Source: Spirochaetales bacterium
Lineage (GTDB): Bacteria > Spirochaetota > Spirochaetia > Treponematales > Treponemataceae
Direction of reading: 5' to 3'
DNA length: 42,965 nucleotides
Assembly: GCA_003246335.1 (NCBI GenBank)
Contig: QKAR01000076.1
Location: 1 to 42,965, forward strand
Shown here: positions 23,749 through 32,695 of the stretch, in pieces
Layout: the number at the start of each line of letters is the position of its first letter
Position numbering within the stretch: position 1 is the stretch's first letter
Translations under genes and position numbers: made by a program
Notes under the pieces: generated by a model
What the model saw: the letters and a program-made list of their open reading frames with translations, nothing else
Databases searched by the model: none
Told to the model about the DNA's origin: nothing

Positions 23749-24879
23749 ATGAACAAAATACTTTCCTTGGGCGTCGTCGCGTTCGCGGTGCCTTTGCTCG
23801 CGGCACGCGGAGAATCGAATGGTCGTCTGAGCGGGACATACCGGCTCCAGGGCGCGAATCCCTCTCCCGGCGCGCACTGCGAGAGCGCCGCGATCGTGAA
23901 CGCCCTTCGTTATGAAGGCTATGAAGTTTCCGAGCCGATGATCCTCGGCGGCGGGGGCGCGCTGTCCTTCACCTTCGGGGAGGGAGCGTTCCCGTTTATC
24001 GGCGGGCGGAGCCTCGACCTCCGCGAGCGGTTTTTCTCGACCGCCGAGATCTCGTGGACTTCGCGGATTCCCCAAGGTCGCGATCTCGGTTGGCAGGAAA
24101 TAACCGATCTGTTGGGCCGGGGAATCCCCGTCGTCTTGCGCGTTGACATGCGTTTCTTGCCCTATCGATACGGCGGGAAATACGGCCCGTCCCGAATGTC
24201 GTTTGGTTGGCATTTAGTTACCCTTTTTGGCGTCGACTGGGACGCGGGTCTCGCGTGGGTAAGCGATAGAGAATACGACGGGCTCCAAAAAATTAAAATA
24301 GCGGATCTCAGTCGGGCCCGGTCTTCTACCACGAAAACGTTTCCCCCTCGCGCCGAATATTATTGGATGGAGCCCCCCGAAGGATCGGAAGGCCGGAAAA
24401 TCGTTTTTTCGCGCTTAGTTAGTTCGTCGTTTGAGACGATAACCGAGCATTATGAAAACGGCGCGCTCGACTCGCTTTCTCGTTTTGGTTCGGCTCTTTC
24501 CTCGTATGACGCGAACGGGGTGAACGGCTTTCTCTTGCCGGCGGCGCTTCGGTATATGTCCGGCTGTATCGAGGAATATGGAACCGGCGGCGCGGCTTTC
24601 CGCGAGCCGTATAAAGCGTTTATCGCGGAGGCCGAGCGATCGGGCGCGGTGGCCGACGCGGAAACCCTGACCGCCGCGCTCGACGCCTCCATCGCGGCTT
24701 GGCACGAACTTTCTTCGCAGATGCGCTCGTTCGCCGACGGGGCGAAATCCATGGGCAAAGCCGAGCGTTCCCGAAATTTTATCCTTCTCGGCAATTGTGC
24801 CGACGCGCTCTACGCGCGCGAGAGAATTCTCTATACTGAGATCAAGCGTCGCTCGGAAGCGCCGCGAGAGGGGGAATAG
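23749..24879 (+). CDS. BtrH_N / DUF4872 domain protein with a signal peptide
   Basis: 376 residues. After a secretion-like N-terminus (MNKILSLGVVAFAVPLLAARG) comes a BtrH_N-like domain: GAHCESAAIVNALRYEGYEVSE, GGGGALSF and FPFIGGR. BtrH of butirosin synthesis, the family reference, is an acyltransferase with a C39/papain-like fold. C44, H155 (GWHLVTLFGVD) and D173 are candidate catalytic residues. The C-terminal part (IEEYGTGGAAFREPYKAF, AAWHELSSQM) matches DUF4872, the usual partner domain. No peptide-synthetase or antibiotic genes are nearby. ATG 23749 has GAGG upstream; GTG 23743 is less likely. Preceding 83-bp spacer holds no clear terminator. Confidence 0.7.
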   Translation: MNKILSLGVVAFAVPLLAARGESNGRLSGTYRLQGANPSPGAHCESAAIVNALRYEGYEVSEPMILGGGGALSFTFGEGAFPFIGGRSLDLRERFFSTAEISWTSRIPQGRDLGWQEITDLLGRGIPVVLRVDMRFLPYRYGGKYGPSRMSFGWHLVTLFGVDWDAGLAWVSDREYDGLQKIKIADLSRARSSTTKTFPPRAEYYWMEPPEGSEGRKIVFSRLVSSSFETITEHYENGALDSLSRFGSALSSYDANGVNGFLLPAALRYMSGCIEEYGTGGAAFREPYKAFIAEAERSGAVADAETLTAALDASIAAWHELSSQMRSFADGAKSMGKAERSRNFILLGNCADALYARERILYTEIKRRSEAPREGE

Positions 24880-24886
24880 GGGCGCT

Positions 24887-25702
24887 ATGCTGACTATCGG
24901 CGAATTTTCATCAGCGACCAGGCTAACCGTGAAGGCTCTTCGGATTTACCATGAGGAAGGCTTGCTCGTACCTGAGCGGGTTGACGCGGTTACCGGATAT
25001 CGATATTACGGCGACGGCTCGTTCCGTCGGGCGCAGGCGATAGTCATTTTGAGGGATCTGGGGTTTTCGATCCAAGAGATGGGCGCGATTTTCGCGCAAT
25101 GCGCGGATGACGACGAATTGGGATCTTTTTTTCGACGGCGACTAGCGGAAGTCGAGCGGGAACTCGCGCGGATGCGCGAGGTTCGCGGCCTGATCCGCGT
25201 GTACGGAGAAGGTGAGCGGGAGGAAACCATGCGCGAAAATTTGGAAATTCGCGAGATAACGGCGAATGACGCTTGGATGTGCGGTATTCGCTATCGGGGC
25301 GCGTACGCCAACATCGGTCGGTATTTTTCGGATCTTTTTAAGAAGGCTGGGCGCTATTACGTTGGGAAGCCTTTCGCCCTCTATTACGACTGCGAGCATC
25401 GCGAAGAGGCGGATATCGAGGCGGGTATCCTCGTGCGCAGGGAAGTCTCTATCCCCGGGGTGGATTGTCGCGTTCTTCCCGGCGGCAACTTCGTATCGAT
25501 TCTGCATCGGGGGCCGTACGAAGCGCTTGGGGTCGCCTATAAGGCGTTGTTCGAGTATCTGAGCGGAAAAAACCTCGAGCTTGGCGGCCCGTTGCGGGAG
25601 CTGTATCTCAAGGGGCCGGGCATGATTTTCCCCCGCGACCCGAGTCGATTCGTGACCGAGATCCGCGCGCCCGTTGTCGACCGCGCGACGCCCGACGATT
25701 AA
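24887..25702 (+). CDS. MerR-family regulator with GyrI-like effector domain
   Basis: 271 residues from ATG 24887 (AGGGG just upstream). N-terminal MerR winged helix: [21 protein letters not shown], followed by [24 protein letters not shown], then a dimer helix (~80-110) and a GyrI-like/BmrR-type ligand domain from ~120 to the end ([34 protein letters not shown]). Such proteins sense lipophilic cations or small drugs and activate efflux genes, but no pump gene is adjacent. It starts 8 bp after the BtrH-like gene and overlaps the convergent MCP gene by 4 bp. Confidence 0.88.
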   Translation: MLTIGEFSSATRLTVKALRIYHEEGLLVPERVDAVTGYRYYGDGSFRRAQAIVILRDLGFSIQEMGAIFAQCADDDELGSFFRRRLAEVERELARMREVRGLIRVYGEGEREETMRENLEIREITANDAWMCGIRYRGAYANIGRYFSDLFKKAGRYYVGKPFALYYDCEHREEADIEAGILVRREVSIPGVDCRVLPGGNFVSILHRGPYEALGVAYKALFEYLSGKNLELGGPLRELYLKGPGMIFPRDPSRFVTEIRAPVVDRATPDD

Positions 25703-27495
25703 GTCCGGAATTTCCCGATTTCGTCTTTCATCGCTTTCGCGTTTTCGGCGTTAACGCGCCCGGTATCGCTCAGCACGACGATGGAACTCTCGATCTCTTT
25801 CATTCCCGCCGTCATTTCGTGCATGCCGGACGTGTTTTCGGCAGAAAGGTTCTCGATCGTCGCGATGGAAGACTTGATGCCCTTCGTTTCTTTCGTGACG
25901 CTCCGCATGGAGTCGTCGGTTTTTTTAGCGAAGTCGAGGAGCCGGTCGAGGCTTTCGGTAATCTCGCCGCTGCCCTCGGAAATATTCGTGAGCGTTCCCG
26001 CGATGTCTCCCATGGCGCCGTCGATTTGCCTGATTCCCGCTATGAGGGCCTTGATCGTCTCGTTCGTGCTCGCGGTCGTGTCGGCGGCGGTGCGTATTTT
26101 CGCGATGGCTTCCTTGAGCGACTCGCCCATGATGTCTGCGTTTTCCGCCGTGGTTTCGGACAGGCGGCGAACCTCGTCGGCGACGACCGCGAAACCCTTA
26201 CCCGACTCGCCCGCGTGGGCGGCCTCGATGGCCGCGTTCAGCGCGAGCAGGTTGGTCTTTTCAGCGACTTCGTTGATGATTCCGAGCATATTAAGGATAG
26301 CGTCCGCGGCGGTTTGAATTTCCCCGATCGCGGTCGAGGTTTCTTCCATCTCCTGGGAGCCTTGGTTCGCTCGCTTGTCGAGCTCGGTCGTTTGCGTTTT
26401 TTTACGCTCGACTATGCCCGCGACCTCATCGACCGAGGATATGAACGACGCTACCGAACCCGAAGTCTCCTGTATGAGGCTCGACTGATCGGTGATGAGG
26501 TTCGAAGTCGACTCAACCGAAGACGAGATGCGGTCGAGCGCCGTCGCGGAAGTCTTGATCTCGTCGTCGAGCCGTTGCTGCATGCCGGTGAAGGAATGCA
26601 TCGTGGCGGTGATTTCGGTGACGGAGGCGGAAATTTGGGTCGCGCTGCTCGAGAGGTCGGCGGCAATCGCGTCGTTCCGCGACCCGATACCGTTGAAGTT
26701 AACTATCATGTTTCGGAGCTTCGCGAGGAACCGGTTGAAATCGGACGCGGCGTCCCCGATCTCGTCCTTCGTCGCGATTTTGAGCTCATTCGCGAGGTCT
26801 CCTTCGCCGTCGGCGATTTCGCGCAAATTTCCCCCGAGCGACTTAAGCCCGCGGTCAATCGATAGCGTCATGCCTAAGGAAGCGACGATGGTAAGCGCGA
26901 TAGTTCCGAACGCGAGCGCTAATTCTGCGATTGTTCGCACTCGGAGTATTTTCGCGACGCTTTGCTCGTCTTTCGAGTTTTTGTCGGTTTGCAGGGAAAC
27001 GATGCGGTCGATGTTAGCGCGATGCCCTTCGTAGAGGGGTTTCATTTTCCCGATGAGAATTTCGTGCGCCGTCGCGGTCTCGCCGGCCTTGATCGCGGGG
27101 ATAAATTCGTCGTCCCGTATCTTAAAAAATTCTCGCGCGAATCGCGAGGATTCCACGGTGAGTAAGTTTTTTATCTCGCCTTGCTCGTACGATTCCGTCC
27201 AATAGGCCTGACGGGTTTCGTAGTCCTCTCGCAGTTGGTCGCCTTTTTTGATGAACGAGTTCGCCTCCTCCGGAGTGGCGGCGTTTTCTAGCTCGAACGA
27301 CAGTAAGTACGCCTCGATGATGTATTCCGGCGGGGGGAGAATGTCGGCGATAAGGTCTTTGCCCTGGACGATGGTCTCGTAGAGCGGGCCGGTAACTTTG
27401 GTTAAATTGAGGGTTTGAAAGGCGAAAAAACTAAAGGACGCGATTCCGACGGTTGAAATGGCGGTAATCGTAAGCAACTTAAACCTGATTTTCAT
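25699..27495 (-). CDS. Methyl-accepting chemotaxis protein 2
   Basis: 598 residues. TM1 ~6-28, a helical periplasmic sensor ~30-187 (with [13 protein letters not shown], common in four-helix-bundle MCP sensors), TM2 ~188-212, HAMP ~213-266 ([21 protein letters not shown]), cytoplasmic coiled signalling domain with the tip at ~404-446 ([20 protein letters not shown] and [13 protein letters not shown]). The C-terminus ends KDEIGKFRT; no CheR-docking pentapeptide is seen. It converges on the MerR gene with a 4-bp overlap and no terminator between them. Sequence is clearly different from MCP 1 in the sensor, so the two probably sense different cues. Confidence 0.93.
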   Translation of the reverse strand: MKIRFKLLTITAISTVGIASFSFFAFQTLNLTKVTGPLYETIVQGKDLIADILPPPEYIIEAYLLSFELENAATPEEANSFIKKGDQLREDYETRQAYWTESYEQGEIKNLLTVESSRFAREFFKIRDDEFIPAIKAGETATAHEILIGKMKPLYEGHRANIDRIVSLQTDKNSKDEQSVAKILRVRTIAELALAFGTIALTIVASLGMTLSIDRGLKSLGGNLREIADGEGDLANELKIATKDEIGDAASDFNRFLAKLRNMIVNFNGIGSRNDAIAADLSSSATQISASVTEITATMHSFTGMQQRLDDEIKTSATALDRISSSVESTSNLITDQSSLIQETSGSVASFISSVDEVAGIVERKKTQTTELDKRANQGSQEMEETSTAIGEIQTAADAILNMLGIINEVAEKTNLLALNAAIEAAHAGESGKGFAVVADEVRRLSETTAENADIMGESLKEAIAKIRTAADTTASTNETIKALIAGIRQIDGAMGDIAGTLTNISEGSGEITESLDRLLDFAKKTDDSMRSVTKETKGIKSSIATIENLSAENTSGMHEMTAGMKEIESSIVVLSDTGRVNAENAKAMKDEIGKFRT

Positions 27496-27652
27496 AGATG
27501 GCTCCCCGTGGCCCGAATGCGTGCCGCGACAGACCTTTCTGACGACGAAGCCACTTTTTATGTTAACTTTATTTTAATTCAAAAAAAGATATTTAACCAG
27601 GCGGAGAATGGGTTTATAACGAAAAAAAATTAAAAATCTCTATCCTGTAGGT
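27496..27652. other. AT-rich spacer upstream of MCP 2
   Basis: No gene seen. On the minus strand a possible weak promoter, TTGAAT with a 16-bp spacer to TAAAAA, lies about 60-90 bp upstream of the MCP 2 start. I would not rely on it. Confidence 0.3.
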
Positions 27653-27698
27653 AAAAAAAAAGCCGCGCGAGCCGCCCCTCGCGAATGGGGTCGGCGGC
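27653..27698 (-). terminator. Terminator of the small monooxygenase-fold gene
   Basis: On the minus strand GCCGC (27698-27694) pairs with GCGGC (27666-27662) around an inner hairpin with arms at 27683-27678 and 27671-27666 (the two stems compete for the base at 27666), followed by nine T (27661-27653). The shape is unusual but the T run is strong. Confidence 0.5.
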
Positions 27699-27722
27699 GG
27701 ACGGTTCGCGTCGTTTTGGCCG

Positions 27723-28016
27723 TTACTTTTCAAAAAAAGAGTCGAGATTCCATATTTCGCTTTTCGGTTCCGTTTCGGTAAAAGTCGCGATTTTTTCCAT
27801 TAGTTTTTTAAACACGCCGGTTCGCATGAAGGCTTCCGCGTCCGATTTTTCCCTCCATGTGCCCATGGCGAGAGCGACGGGTTCCGCGACGAGAAATTGC
27901 ATGCGGATGAGTCCTTCGGCCTTTTGGGCCTCTTTGAACACCGTTTCTTTCCATTCCGCGCACCCGCGCGAGAAAGACTCTTTTTTAAAAACATATCGCA
28001 TCGTTGCCGTGTACAT
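27723..28016 (-). CDS. Small antibiotic-biosynthesis-monooxygenase-like (ABM fold) protein
   Basis: 97 residues, the size of dimeric alpha/beta-barrel ABM/YgiN-type proteins. It has the expected pattern: a first strand (YTATMRYVFKK), a helix (WKETVFKEAQKAEG), a second strand (IRMQFLVAEPVALAMGTWREKSDAEAF begins with it), and a helix ending the domain. Enzymatic function cannot be told; members act on quinones, polyketides or haem, and many are uncharacterised. ATG 28016 is preceded by AAGGAGG with ideal spacing. It has its own promoter (28056-28084) and terminator, so it is probably monocistronic. Confidence 0.6.
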   Translation of the reverse strand: MYTATMRYVFKKESFSRGCAEWKETVFKEAQKAEGLIRMQFLVAEPVALAMGTWREKSDAEAFMRTGVFKKLMEKIATFTETEPKSEIWNLDSFFEK

Positions 28017-28055
28017 ATCGCCTCCTTAAGGCGCGCATGGCGCGACCCTAAGAAA

Positions 28056-28084
28056 ACGATACGGCGTCTCGTGCGAAACGTCAA
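28056..28084 (-). promoter_or_regulatory. Promoter of the ABM-like gene
   Basis: Minus strand TTGACG (28084-28079), 17-bp spacer, TATCGT (28061-28056); the start codon is 40 bp downstream. Confidence 0.6.
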
Positions 28085-28104
28085 ATTTCGCGCGGCAAGG
28101 CTTA

Positions 28105-28752
28105 TTATTTTATGAGCGAAAGAAAGTAGCGATGGATGCGCCGATCCTCGGGGGTGAGCTCCGGGTGAAAGGATAGGCCAAGAAGGTTCCCCGCGCGCAC
28201 CATGACGGGGTCCGTCGCACCGTTCGCGCCCGGGGCGCGGGCGATAACTTCCACGCCCGGATCGAGCTTCACGATTTTCGGCGCGCGGATAAACGTCGCC
28301 GGATAGGGCCCGCGTTCGCGGTCGTCGCCATTCGGAATGTCGACGGGAATCCTCGTTATGAAAGATTCAGTCTGACGTCCATAGGCGTTTCGCGCGACAG
28401 TGACCGGAATCGCCTCGAAGGGAACGACCCGTTCGTCGCCGTCCGAGCGGCCGAGCAATATGAGACCCGCGCAGGTGCCCATAACCGGCTTGTCGTGGGC
28501 GAAGTCGCGAATCGCGTGCCACAGGGGGCTCGGTTCCCAGGGGCGATCGGTTCCGTAGCCGGTTCCCGGCGTCATGAGGAGACGGGTAAGCGTCGTGGAC
28601 TCCCCGCCGGGAATGACGAGCGCGTCGCACGCGGCGAGTTCGGTTACGGTGCGGATTTCGCGCGCGTCGGCGCCGAGCGACGAAAGCACGGCGATATGGC
28701 TCGCGTACCCGCCTTGAAGGGCGAGCGCGCCGACGATGGGGGGTTTCGCCAT
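28105..28752 (-). CDS. pdxT: Pyridoxal 5'-phosphate synthase glutaminase subunit PdxT
   Basis: Class I-type glutamine amidotransferase that supplies ammonia to PdxS for deoxyxylulose-independent PLP synthesis. 215 residues (Bacillus PdxT is 196). The triad is intact: C94 (GTCAGLILL), H196 and E198 (SFHPELT); GALALQGGYASH and IPGGESTTL are the other family motifs. An insertion of about 10-15 residues between GGESTT and the nucleophile (PGTGYGTDRPWEPS) explains the extra length. It follows pdxS by 7 bp on the same strand; no clear terminator follows. Confidence 0.95.
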   Translation of the reverse strand: MAKPPIVGALALQGGYASHIAVLSSLGADAREIRTVTELAACDALVIPGGESTTLTRLLMTPGTGYGTDRPWEPSPLWHAIRDFAHDKPVMGTCAGLILLGRSDGDERVVPFEAIPVTVARNAYGRQTESFITRIPVDIPNGDDRERGPYPATFIRAPKIVKLDPGVEVIARAPGANGATDPVMVRAGNLLGLSFHPELTPEDRRIHRYFLSLIK

Positions 28753-28759
28753 GACCCGC

Positions 28760-29644
28760 TTACCAGCCGCGTTCGGCGAGGCGTTCGCCCTCTCCGAGTG
28801 TCTTCACGTCGATTCCGTCCATGGCTTGGCCGAGGCCCGTCGAGACCTCAAGCAAAACGGCGGGATCGCGATAGTGGGTAACCGCGCGGACGATCGCTTT
28901 CGCGCGCTGCTCGGGATCCTTTGACTTGAAAATGCCCGAACCGACGAATACGGTCTCGGCGCCGAGATACATCATGAGTGCCGCGTCCGCCGGGGTCGCG
29001 ACGCCGCCCGCCGCGAAATTCGGGACGGGGAGCTTTCCGAGCTTTCGCGTCTCGAGGACCAGTTCGTATGGGGCCTGAAGCTCCTTCGCGGCGGTCATCA
29101 ACTCGGCTTCGTCCATGCCGCGGATGCGGCGGATATCCGCCATGAGCTGGCGCATGTGACGAACCGCCTCGACGACGTTTCCGGTACCGGCTTCGCCTTT
29201 CGTGCGGATCATCGCCGCTCCTTCGCCGATGCGGCGAAGCGCCTCACCGAGGTTGCGGCAGCCGCAGACGAACGGCACGGCAAACTTATGCTTGTCGATG
29301 TGGAATTCCTCGTCCGCGGGCGTGAGGACCTCGCTTTCGTCGATGAAGTCGATGCTGAGCGCCTCGAGGATTTGCGCCTCGACGAAATGCCCGATGCGGC
29401 ATTTCGCCATGACGGGGATCGAGACTGCCTTTTGGATTTCCTGAATCATTTTTGGGTCGCTCATGCGCGACACGCCGCCGTCCCGGCGGATATCGCTCGG
29501 GATGCGCTCAAGCGCCATGACGGCCGCGGCGCCCGCCTGCTCGGCTATTTTCGCCTGCTCGACGTTCGTGACGTCCATGATGACTCCGCCCTTCAGCATT
29601 TCCGCCAGTCCGATCTTGACGGCGAACTTTTCTTTTTGGTCCAT
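28760..29644 (-). CDS. pdxS: Pyridoxal 5'-phosphate synthase lyase subunit PdxS
   Basis: Makes PLP from ribose 5-phosphate, glyceraldehyde 3-phosphate and ammonia; forms the dodecameric core of the PdxST complex. 294 residues, the same length as Bacillus PdxS with almost no gaps. The two active-site lysines are K81 (VMAKCRIGH) and K149 (RTKGEAGTG). [16 protein letters not shown] and FVGSGIFKS bind phosphate; the chain ends ERGW as usual. AAGGAG precedes ATG 29644. Placed between pdxR (49 bp upstream) and pdxT (7 bp downstream). Confidence 0.97.
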   Translation of the reverse strand: MDQKEKFAVKIGLAEMLKGGVIMDVTNVEQAKIAEQAGAAAVMALERIPSDIRRDGGVSRMSDPKMIQEIQKAVSIPVMAKCRIGHFVEAQILEALSIDFIDESEVLTPADEEFHIDKHKFAVPFVCGCRNLGEALRRIGEGAAMIRTKGEAGTGNVVEAVRHMRQLMADIRRIRGMDEAELMTAAKELQAPYELVLETRKLGKLPVPNFAAGGVATPADAALMMYLGAETVFVGSGIFKSKDPEQRAKAIVRAVTHYRDPAVLLEVSTGLGQAMDGIDVKTLGEGERLAERGW

Positions 29645-29672
29645 TACGCGCTCCTTATCCTTTATGCGGCAA

Positions 29673-29687
29673 GCCGACGGCGTCGGC
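29673..29687 (-). repeat. Inverted repeat between pdxR and pdxS
   Basis: GCCGAC-GGC-GTCGGC, perfect 6-bp arms in the 49-bp pdxR-pdxS spacer. A small RNA hairpin or a regulator site; no T run follows. Confidence 0.5.
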
Positions 29688-29693
29688 CCCGAA

Positions 29694-31262
29694 TTAAAAA
29701 TCTCCTAAGCCGGCGAAACCTTCGTCGGTCGGCGTTTCCTCAAGAAATTCTTTCGTCGCCTCCGCGAGGCGCCCTATACCCGTCTCGATTTCCTCCGGCG
29801 ATAGCGACCCATAGCAAAGGCGAAACGAGTTCATGTAGCGGTTGTTGATGTCCTGTAGGGGTCCGGGCAAAAAGGCCGCCCCTTTCTCCACCGCCCGGAG
29901 AAAAAGCTCGACGCTTGAGTATCCTTTAGGCAGCGTTACCCAAAGTTGAAAGCCGCCCGCCGGCTGAGTCCAGGAAACGCCCGCGGGCATATGGCTCCTA
30001 AGCGCGGAAAGCGTTTCGTCGCGGAGCGTTCGATAGTGCTCGCGGCACTTTTCTCGGTGGGCTCGATAGCCCGCGGGATCCTCGAGGAACGCCTGGGCGA
30101 TGCCTTGCATGAGCGGCGGACAGCCTAAGTCCATGAACTTTTTCGTTTGCGCGAGCGTTCGAACGCGCTCTTCCGAGGTGACGATCCAGCCGACCCGGAG
30201 CCCGCTGATGAAGGACTTCGACAGTGACCCGAGTATCGCCGCGTTCGCCGGGCCGGGATTGCGCAAGAAAGAGTCCGGCGGCGCGGCGTCTTTCGGCCCG
30301 GTCGGGTGCAAGTCGCGGAATACCTCGTCCGAGAGAATGAGCGCCCCGTGCTTCGTTGCCCACGCGGCGACTTCGTCTCGGCTTTCCGCCGAGATGTCCG
30401 TGCCCATCGGGTTATGCAGAACGGGGCAGAGATAGAAAATTGAGTCGGCCCACTCGCCGTCGTCGGGTAACTTTGAAATGTCGGGTCCGTCGGCGGTTCG
30501 AGGGACGGTCTCGACGTCGAGTCCGAACGCGGAAAACGCGTTCGTGACGCCCGCGTAGCAGGGCGTCTCGCACACGACGCGGGAACCGGTCTCGGCGGCC
30601 CGTTGGGCGAGGAGGGCGATGGCCTGTTGCGACCCGTTTGTCACGAGAACTTGGTCCGGGGAGACCGATAGGCCCTGCTCGGCGTAAAGATTCGCGATCG
30701 CCTTGCGGAGCGACGGAAGGCCACGCGGATCCGCGTAGTCGTGGAAAAGGCTCTCGCCGCCCGCGAGAGCGATTTGCGTGAGGCGGGTAAGCGTCCCTTC
30801 CTCAATCGTTTCGGGTGAGCCGATGCCGCGCGTAAAGGCTATTACGCCCGGTCGTTGCGCGAGCGCCATCATTTCGTTGAGGCTCCGCGCGACGCTTGCC
30901 CTGAGCCGATGCGCGGCTTTAATAGACGCCTCGGTTCGGCGACTCGGTTCGGGTTTTTGGGATGCGGCGGTGTTGGGATCCTTCGCTCGGCCGATAGGAG
31001 ATCCGTCAGTCGCCGCCCTTTCTTCGGGTCTCGTGACGAAAGTTCCCCGTCCGACGTGGGAATCGACAAAACCCGCCTCGGCGAGGTCCTGGAGCGCGCG
31101 GCGAATCGTCGCCGCGGTAACGCCTTTTGATTCGGCGAGAGCCGTAACCGCGGGAAGGCGTTCTCCCTCCTTGATCGTTCCCGAGAGAATGCTTTGCCGT
31201 ATGTCCTCGCGGATTTGAATATACAACGGAATTGAGCTCGTTTTGTCGATTTGTGCGTGCAT
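29694..31262 (-). CDS. pdxR: MocR/PdxR-type regulator (GntR HTH fused to aminotransferase domain)
   Basis: 522 residues from ATG 31262. N-terminal GntR winged helix ([18 protein letters not shown], then [20 protein letters not shown]), a linker of ~60 residues, and a fold-type I aminotransferase-like domain with PLP lysine K349 ([15 protein letters not shown]). Known PdxR proteins sense PLP and control pdxST; the adjacent pdxS-pdxT supports that role. The frame is open back to a TTG at 31298, but that TTG is part of the -35 box TTGACA, so I prefer ATG 31262. No ribosome site precedes this ATG and the predicted transcript starts at or next to it. Unlike the usual divergent layout, pdxR and pdxST run in the same direction. 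Confidence 0.92.
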   Translation of the reverse strand: MHAQIDKTSSIPLYIQIREDIRQSILSGTIKEGERLPAVTALAESKGVTAATIRRALQDLAEAGFVDSHVGRGTFVTRPEERAATDGSPIGRAKDPNTAASQKPEPSRRTEASIKAAHRLRASVARSLNEMMALAQRPGVIAFTRGIGSPETIEEGTLTRLTQIALAGGESLFHDYADPRGLPSLRKAIANLYAEQGLSVSPDQVLVTNGSQQAIALLAQRAAETGSRVVCETPCYAGVTNAFSAFGLDVETVPRTADGPDISKLPDDGEWADSIFYLCPVLHNPMGTDISAESRDEVAAWATKHGALILSDEVFRDLHPTGPKDAAPPDSFLRNPGPANAAILGSLSKSFISGLRVGWIVTSEERVRTLAQTKKFMDLGCPPLMQGIAQAFLEDPAGYRAHREKCREHYRTLRDETLSALRSHMPAGVSWTQPAGGFQLWVTLPKGYSSVELFLRAVEKGAAFLPGPLQDINNRYMNSFRLCYGSLSPEEIETGIGRLAEATKEFLEETPTDEGFAGLGDF

Positions 31263-31277
31263 TAATACGGTATTAAT
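31261..31277. promoter_or_regulatory. Perfect 17-bp palindrome over the pdxR start codon
   Basis: ATTAATAC-G-GTATTAAT covers the pdxR -10 box and two bases of its ATG. It is probably an autoregulatory site, presumably for PdxR (inference). Confidence 0.65.
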
Positions 31278-31298
31278 ATATATAAATAGGGCTGTCAA
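31270..31298 (-). promoter_or_regulatory. pdxR promoter giving a leaderless mRNA
   Basis: Minus strand TTGACA (31298-31293, perfect), 17-bp spacer, TAATAC (31275-31270). The expected start falls at 31263-31262, i.e. on the A of the ATG. Confidence 0.6.
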
Positions 31299-31334
31299 GT
31301 CTTGGGTGGGCGCAATATCTCTCCGCGTTGTCTA

Positions 31335-31343
31335 TGCTATACT
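31335..31343 (+). promoter_or_regulatory. Extended -10 promoter of the ankyrin gene
   Basis: TGC-TATACT (31335-31343), five of six matches plus the TG extension; no good -35 is seen. Start codon GTG is 24 bp downstream. Confidence 0.6.
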
Positions 31344-31366
31344 GTGCGTACAGGAGAACGAACGTA

Positions 31367-32608
31367 GTGAAACGAAAAAACCCTTCCTTTATTTTTCTCG
31401 CCTCGCTCGCGGTATTTTTTTTCTTATCGGCTGGGGCTTTTGCCCAAGACGATGAGGAATACGGAACGTATGACGACTACGGAGACTATGAGGGGTACGA
31501 CGACTACGGTTCGGATGACGACGCGATTTTTGACGTCGTTCGCTCGGGCACGCTCGACGATATTCGCGCCTCTCTCGTCGATAAGCGCGACGCCGACGGA
31601 AATACCCTTCTCATGGTCGCGTGCGAATACGATAGGGGGCTTGACGTCATTACGTGGCTGGCCGACGCGGGTTCACCCGTTTCGGCCCAAAACGCGTACG
31701 GGCAAACGGCCTTAATGCTCGCGTGCGCCTATAGCGAAAATCCGGCCGTGATCGAATATTTGTTATCCAAGGGCGCCGATCTTCGCGCGATTGACGAGAG
31801 CGGCCGAACGACCTTAATGTTCGCCGCCGTGAACTCGAACCCCTCGGTTTTCTCCGCAATTCTTTCGCGCGGCGCCGACGTTCGCGCGCGCGACGAAAAC
31901 GGCCAGTCCGTCCTTCACTACGCGTGCGGCAATTCGGACGTTGGGGAAAAAACGATCCTCACCCTTTTGGCGGCGGGATTCGACGTGAATGAGGCGGATA
32001 CCGACGGGACGACGCCTTTCCTGCTCGCGGCCGGCCACGTATCGTCCGTCGCGATCCTCTCGCGGCTCGTCGACGCGGGCGCGAACGTGAACGCTCACGA
32101 CGAGAGCGGCTCGTCTGCGTTGATGCTCGCGGCGGCGGGAAACCCAAACGCCGATGCCGTCTCGTTCCTTTTAAGCAAGGGCGCCGCGGTGAATGCCCGG
32201 GACGATTATGGGTACTCAGCGCTTATGTACGCCTTTTACGGCCATAATCCCACGAACGCCGTCCGTGCGCTCATGAAGGCCGGAGCCAGCGCGAATATAT
32301 CCGGCTCGGACGGGGAAACGCCGCTCATGCTCGCGGCCTCTTACGAGCAATTCGAGCTTTTTCAAACGCTTATAGACGCGGGTAATTCCGTGAACGCGCA
32401 GGATGACGCGGGCCGAACCGCTCTTATGTACGCCTGTCAGTCCTCGACGGACTCTCGCCCGGTCCTTTTTTTGCTCGACGCCGGAGCGGATTACGGTCTC
32501 GTCGACGAGGAAGGGATGACGGCTCTCGACTACGCCGAAAAAAACGACGCGATTTCCGGCGATTCGGATTTGAGAAATCGGCTTCAAGGCGGGGCGCGGT
32601 CGATTTAG
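31367..32608 (+). CDS. Secreted ankyrin-repeat protein
   Basis: 413 residues from GTG 31367, with AGGAG at 31352-31356; the in-frame ATG 31328 is overlapped by the promoter. A signal peptide (hydrophobic ASLAVFFFLSAG, cleavage AFA-Q) targets it to the periplasm or surface. Then comes an acidic Asp/Glu/Tyr/Gly tract of ~27 residues, a capping helix pair, and nine full ankyrin repeats of 33-35 residues (typical unit G-TALM-A followed by LL--GADVNARD) plus a partial tenth. Ankyrin arrays bind proteins; the partner is unknown. Divergent from pdxR; a bidirectional terminator follows. Confidence 0.88.
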   Translation: MKRKNPSFIFLASLAVFFFLSAGAFAQDDEEYGTYDDYGDYEGYDDYGSDDDAIFDVVRSGTLDDIRASLVDKRDADGNTLLMVACEYDRGLDVITWLADAGSPVSAQNAYGQTALMLACAYSENPAVIEYLLSKGADLRAIDESGRTTLMFAAVNSNPSVFSAILSRGADVRARDENGQSVLHYACGNSDVGEKTILTLLAAGFDVNEADTDGTTPFLLAAGHVSSVAILSRLVDAGANVNAHDESGSSALMLAAAGNPNADAVSFLLSKGAAVNARDDYGYSALMYAFYGHNPTNAVRALMKAGASANISGSDGETPLMLAASYEQFELFQTLIDAGNSVNAQDDAGRTALMYACQSSTDSRPVLFLLDAGADYGLVDEEGMTALDYAEKNDAISGDSDLRNRLQGGARSI

Positions 32609-32631
32609 CGGCGCATACCGCCGGGGCGATC

Positions 32632-32669
32632 GAAAAAAAAACGGCGAGCCGGAAGGTTCGCCGTTTTTT
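32632..32669. terminator. Bidirectional terminator between ankyrin and GH31 genes
   Basis: A run of A, then ACGGCGAGCC (32641-32650), GGAA loop, GGTTCGCCGT (32655-32664), then T to 32669. Ten pairs with one G-U; T/A tracts on both sides fit both convergent genes. Confidence 0.88.
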
Positions 32670-32695
32670 CTCTCGCGATATCTTGGCGCGAAGCC

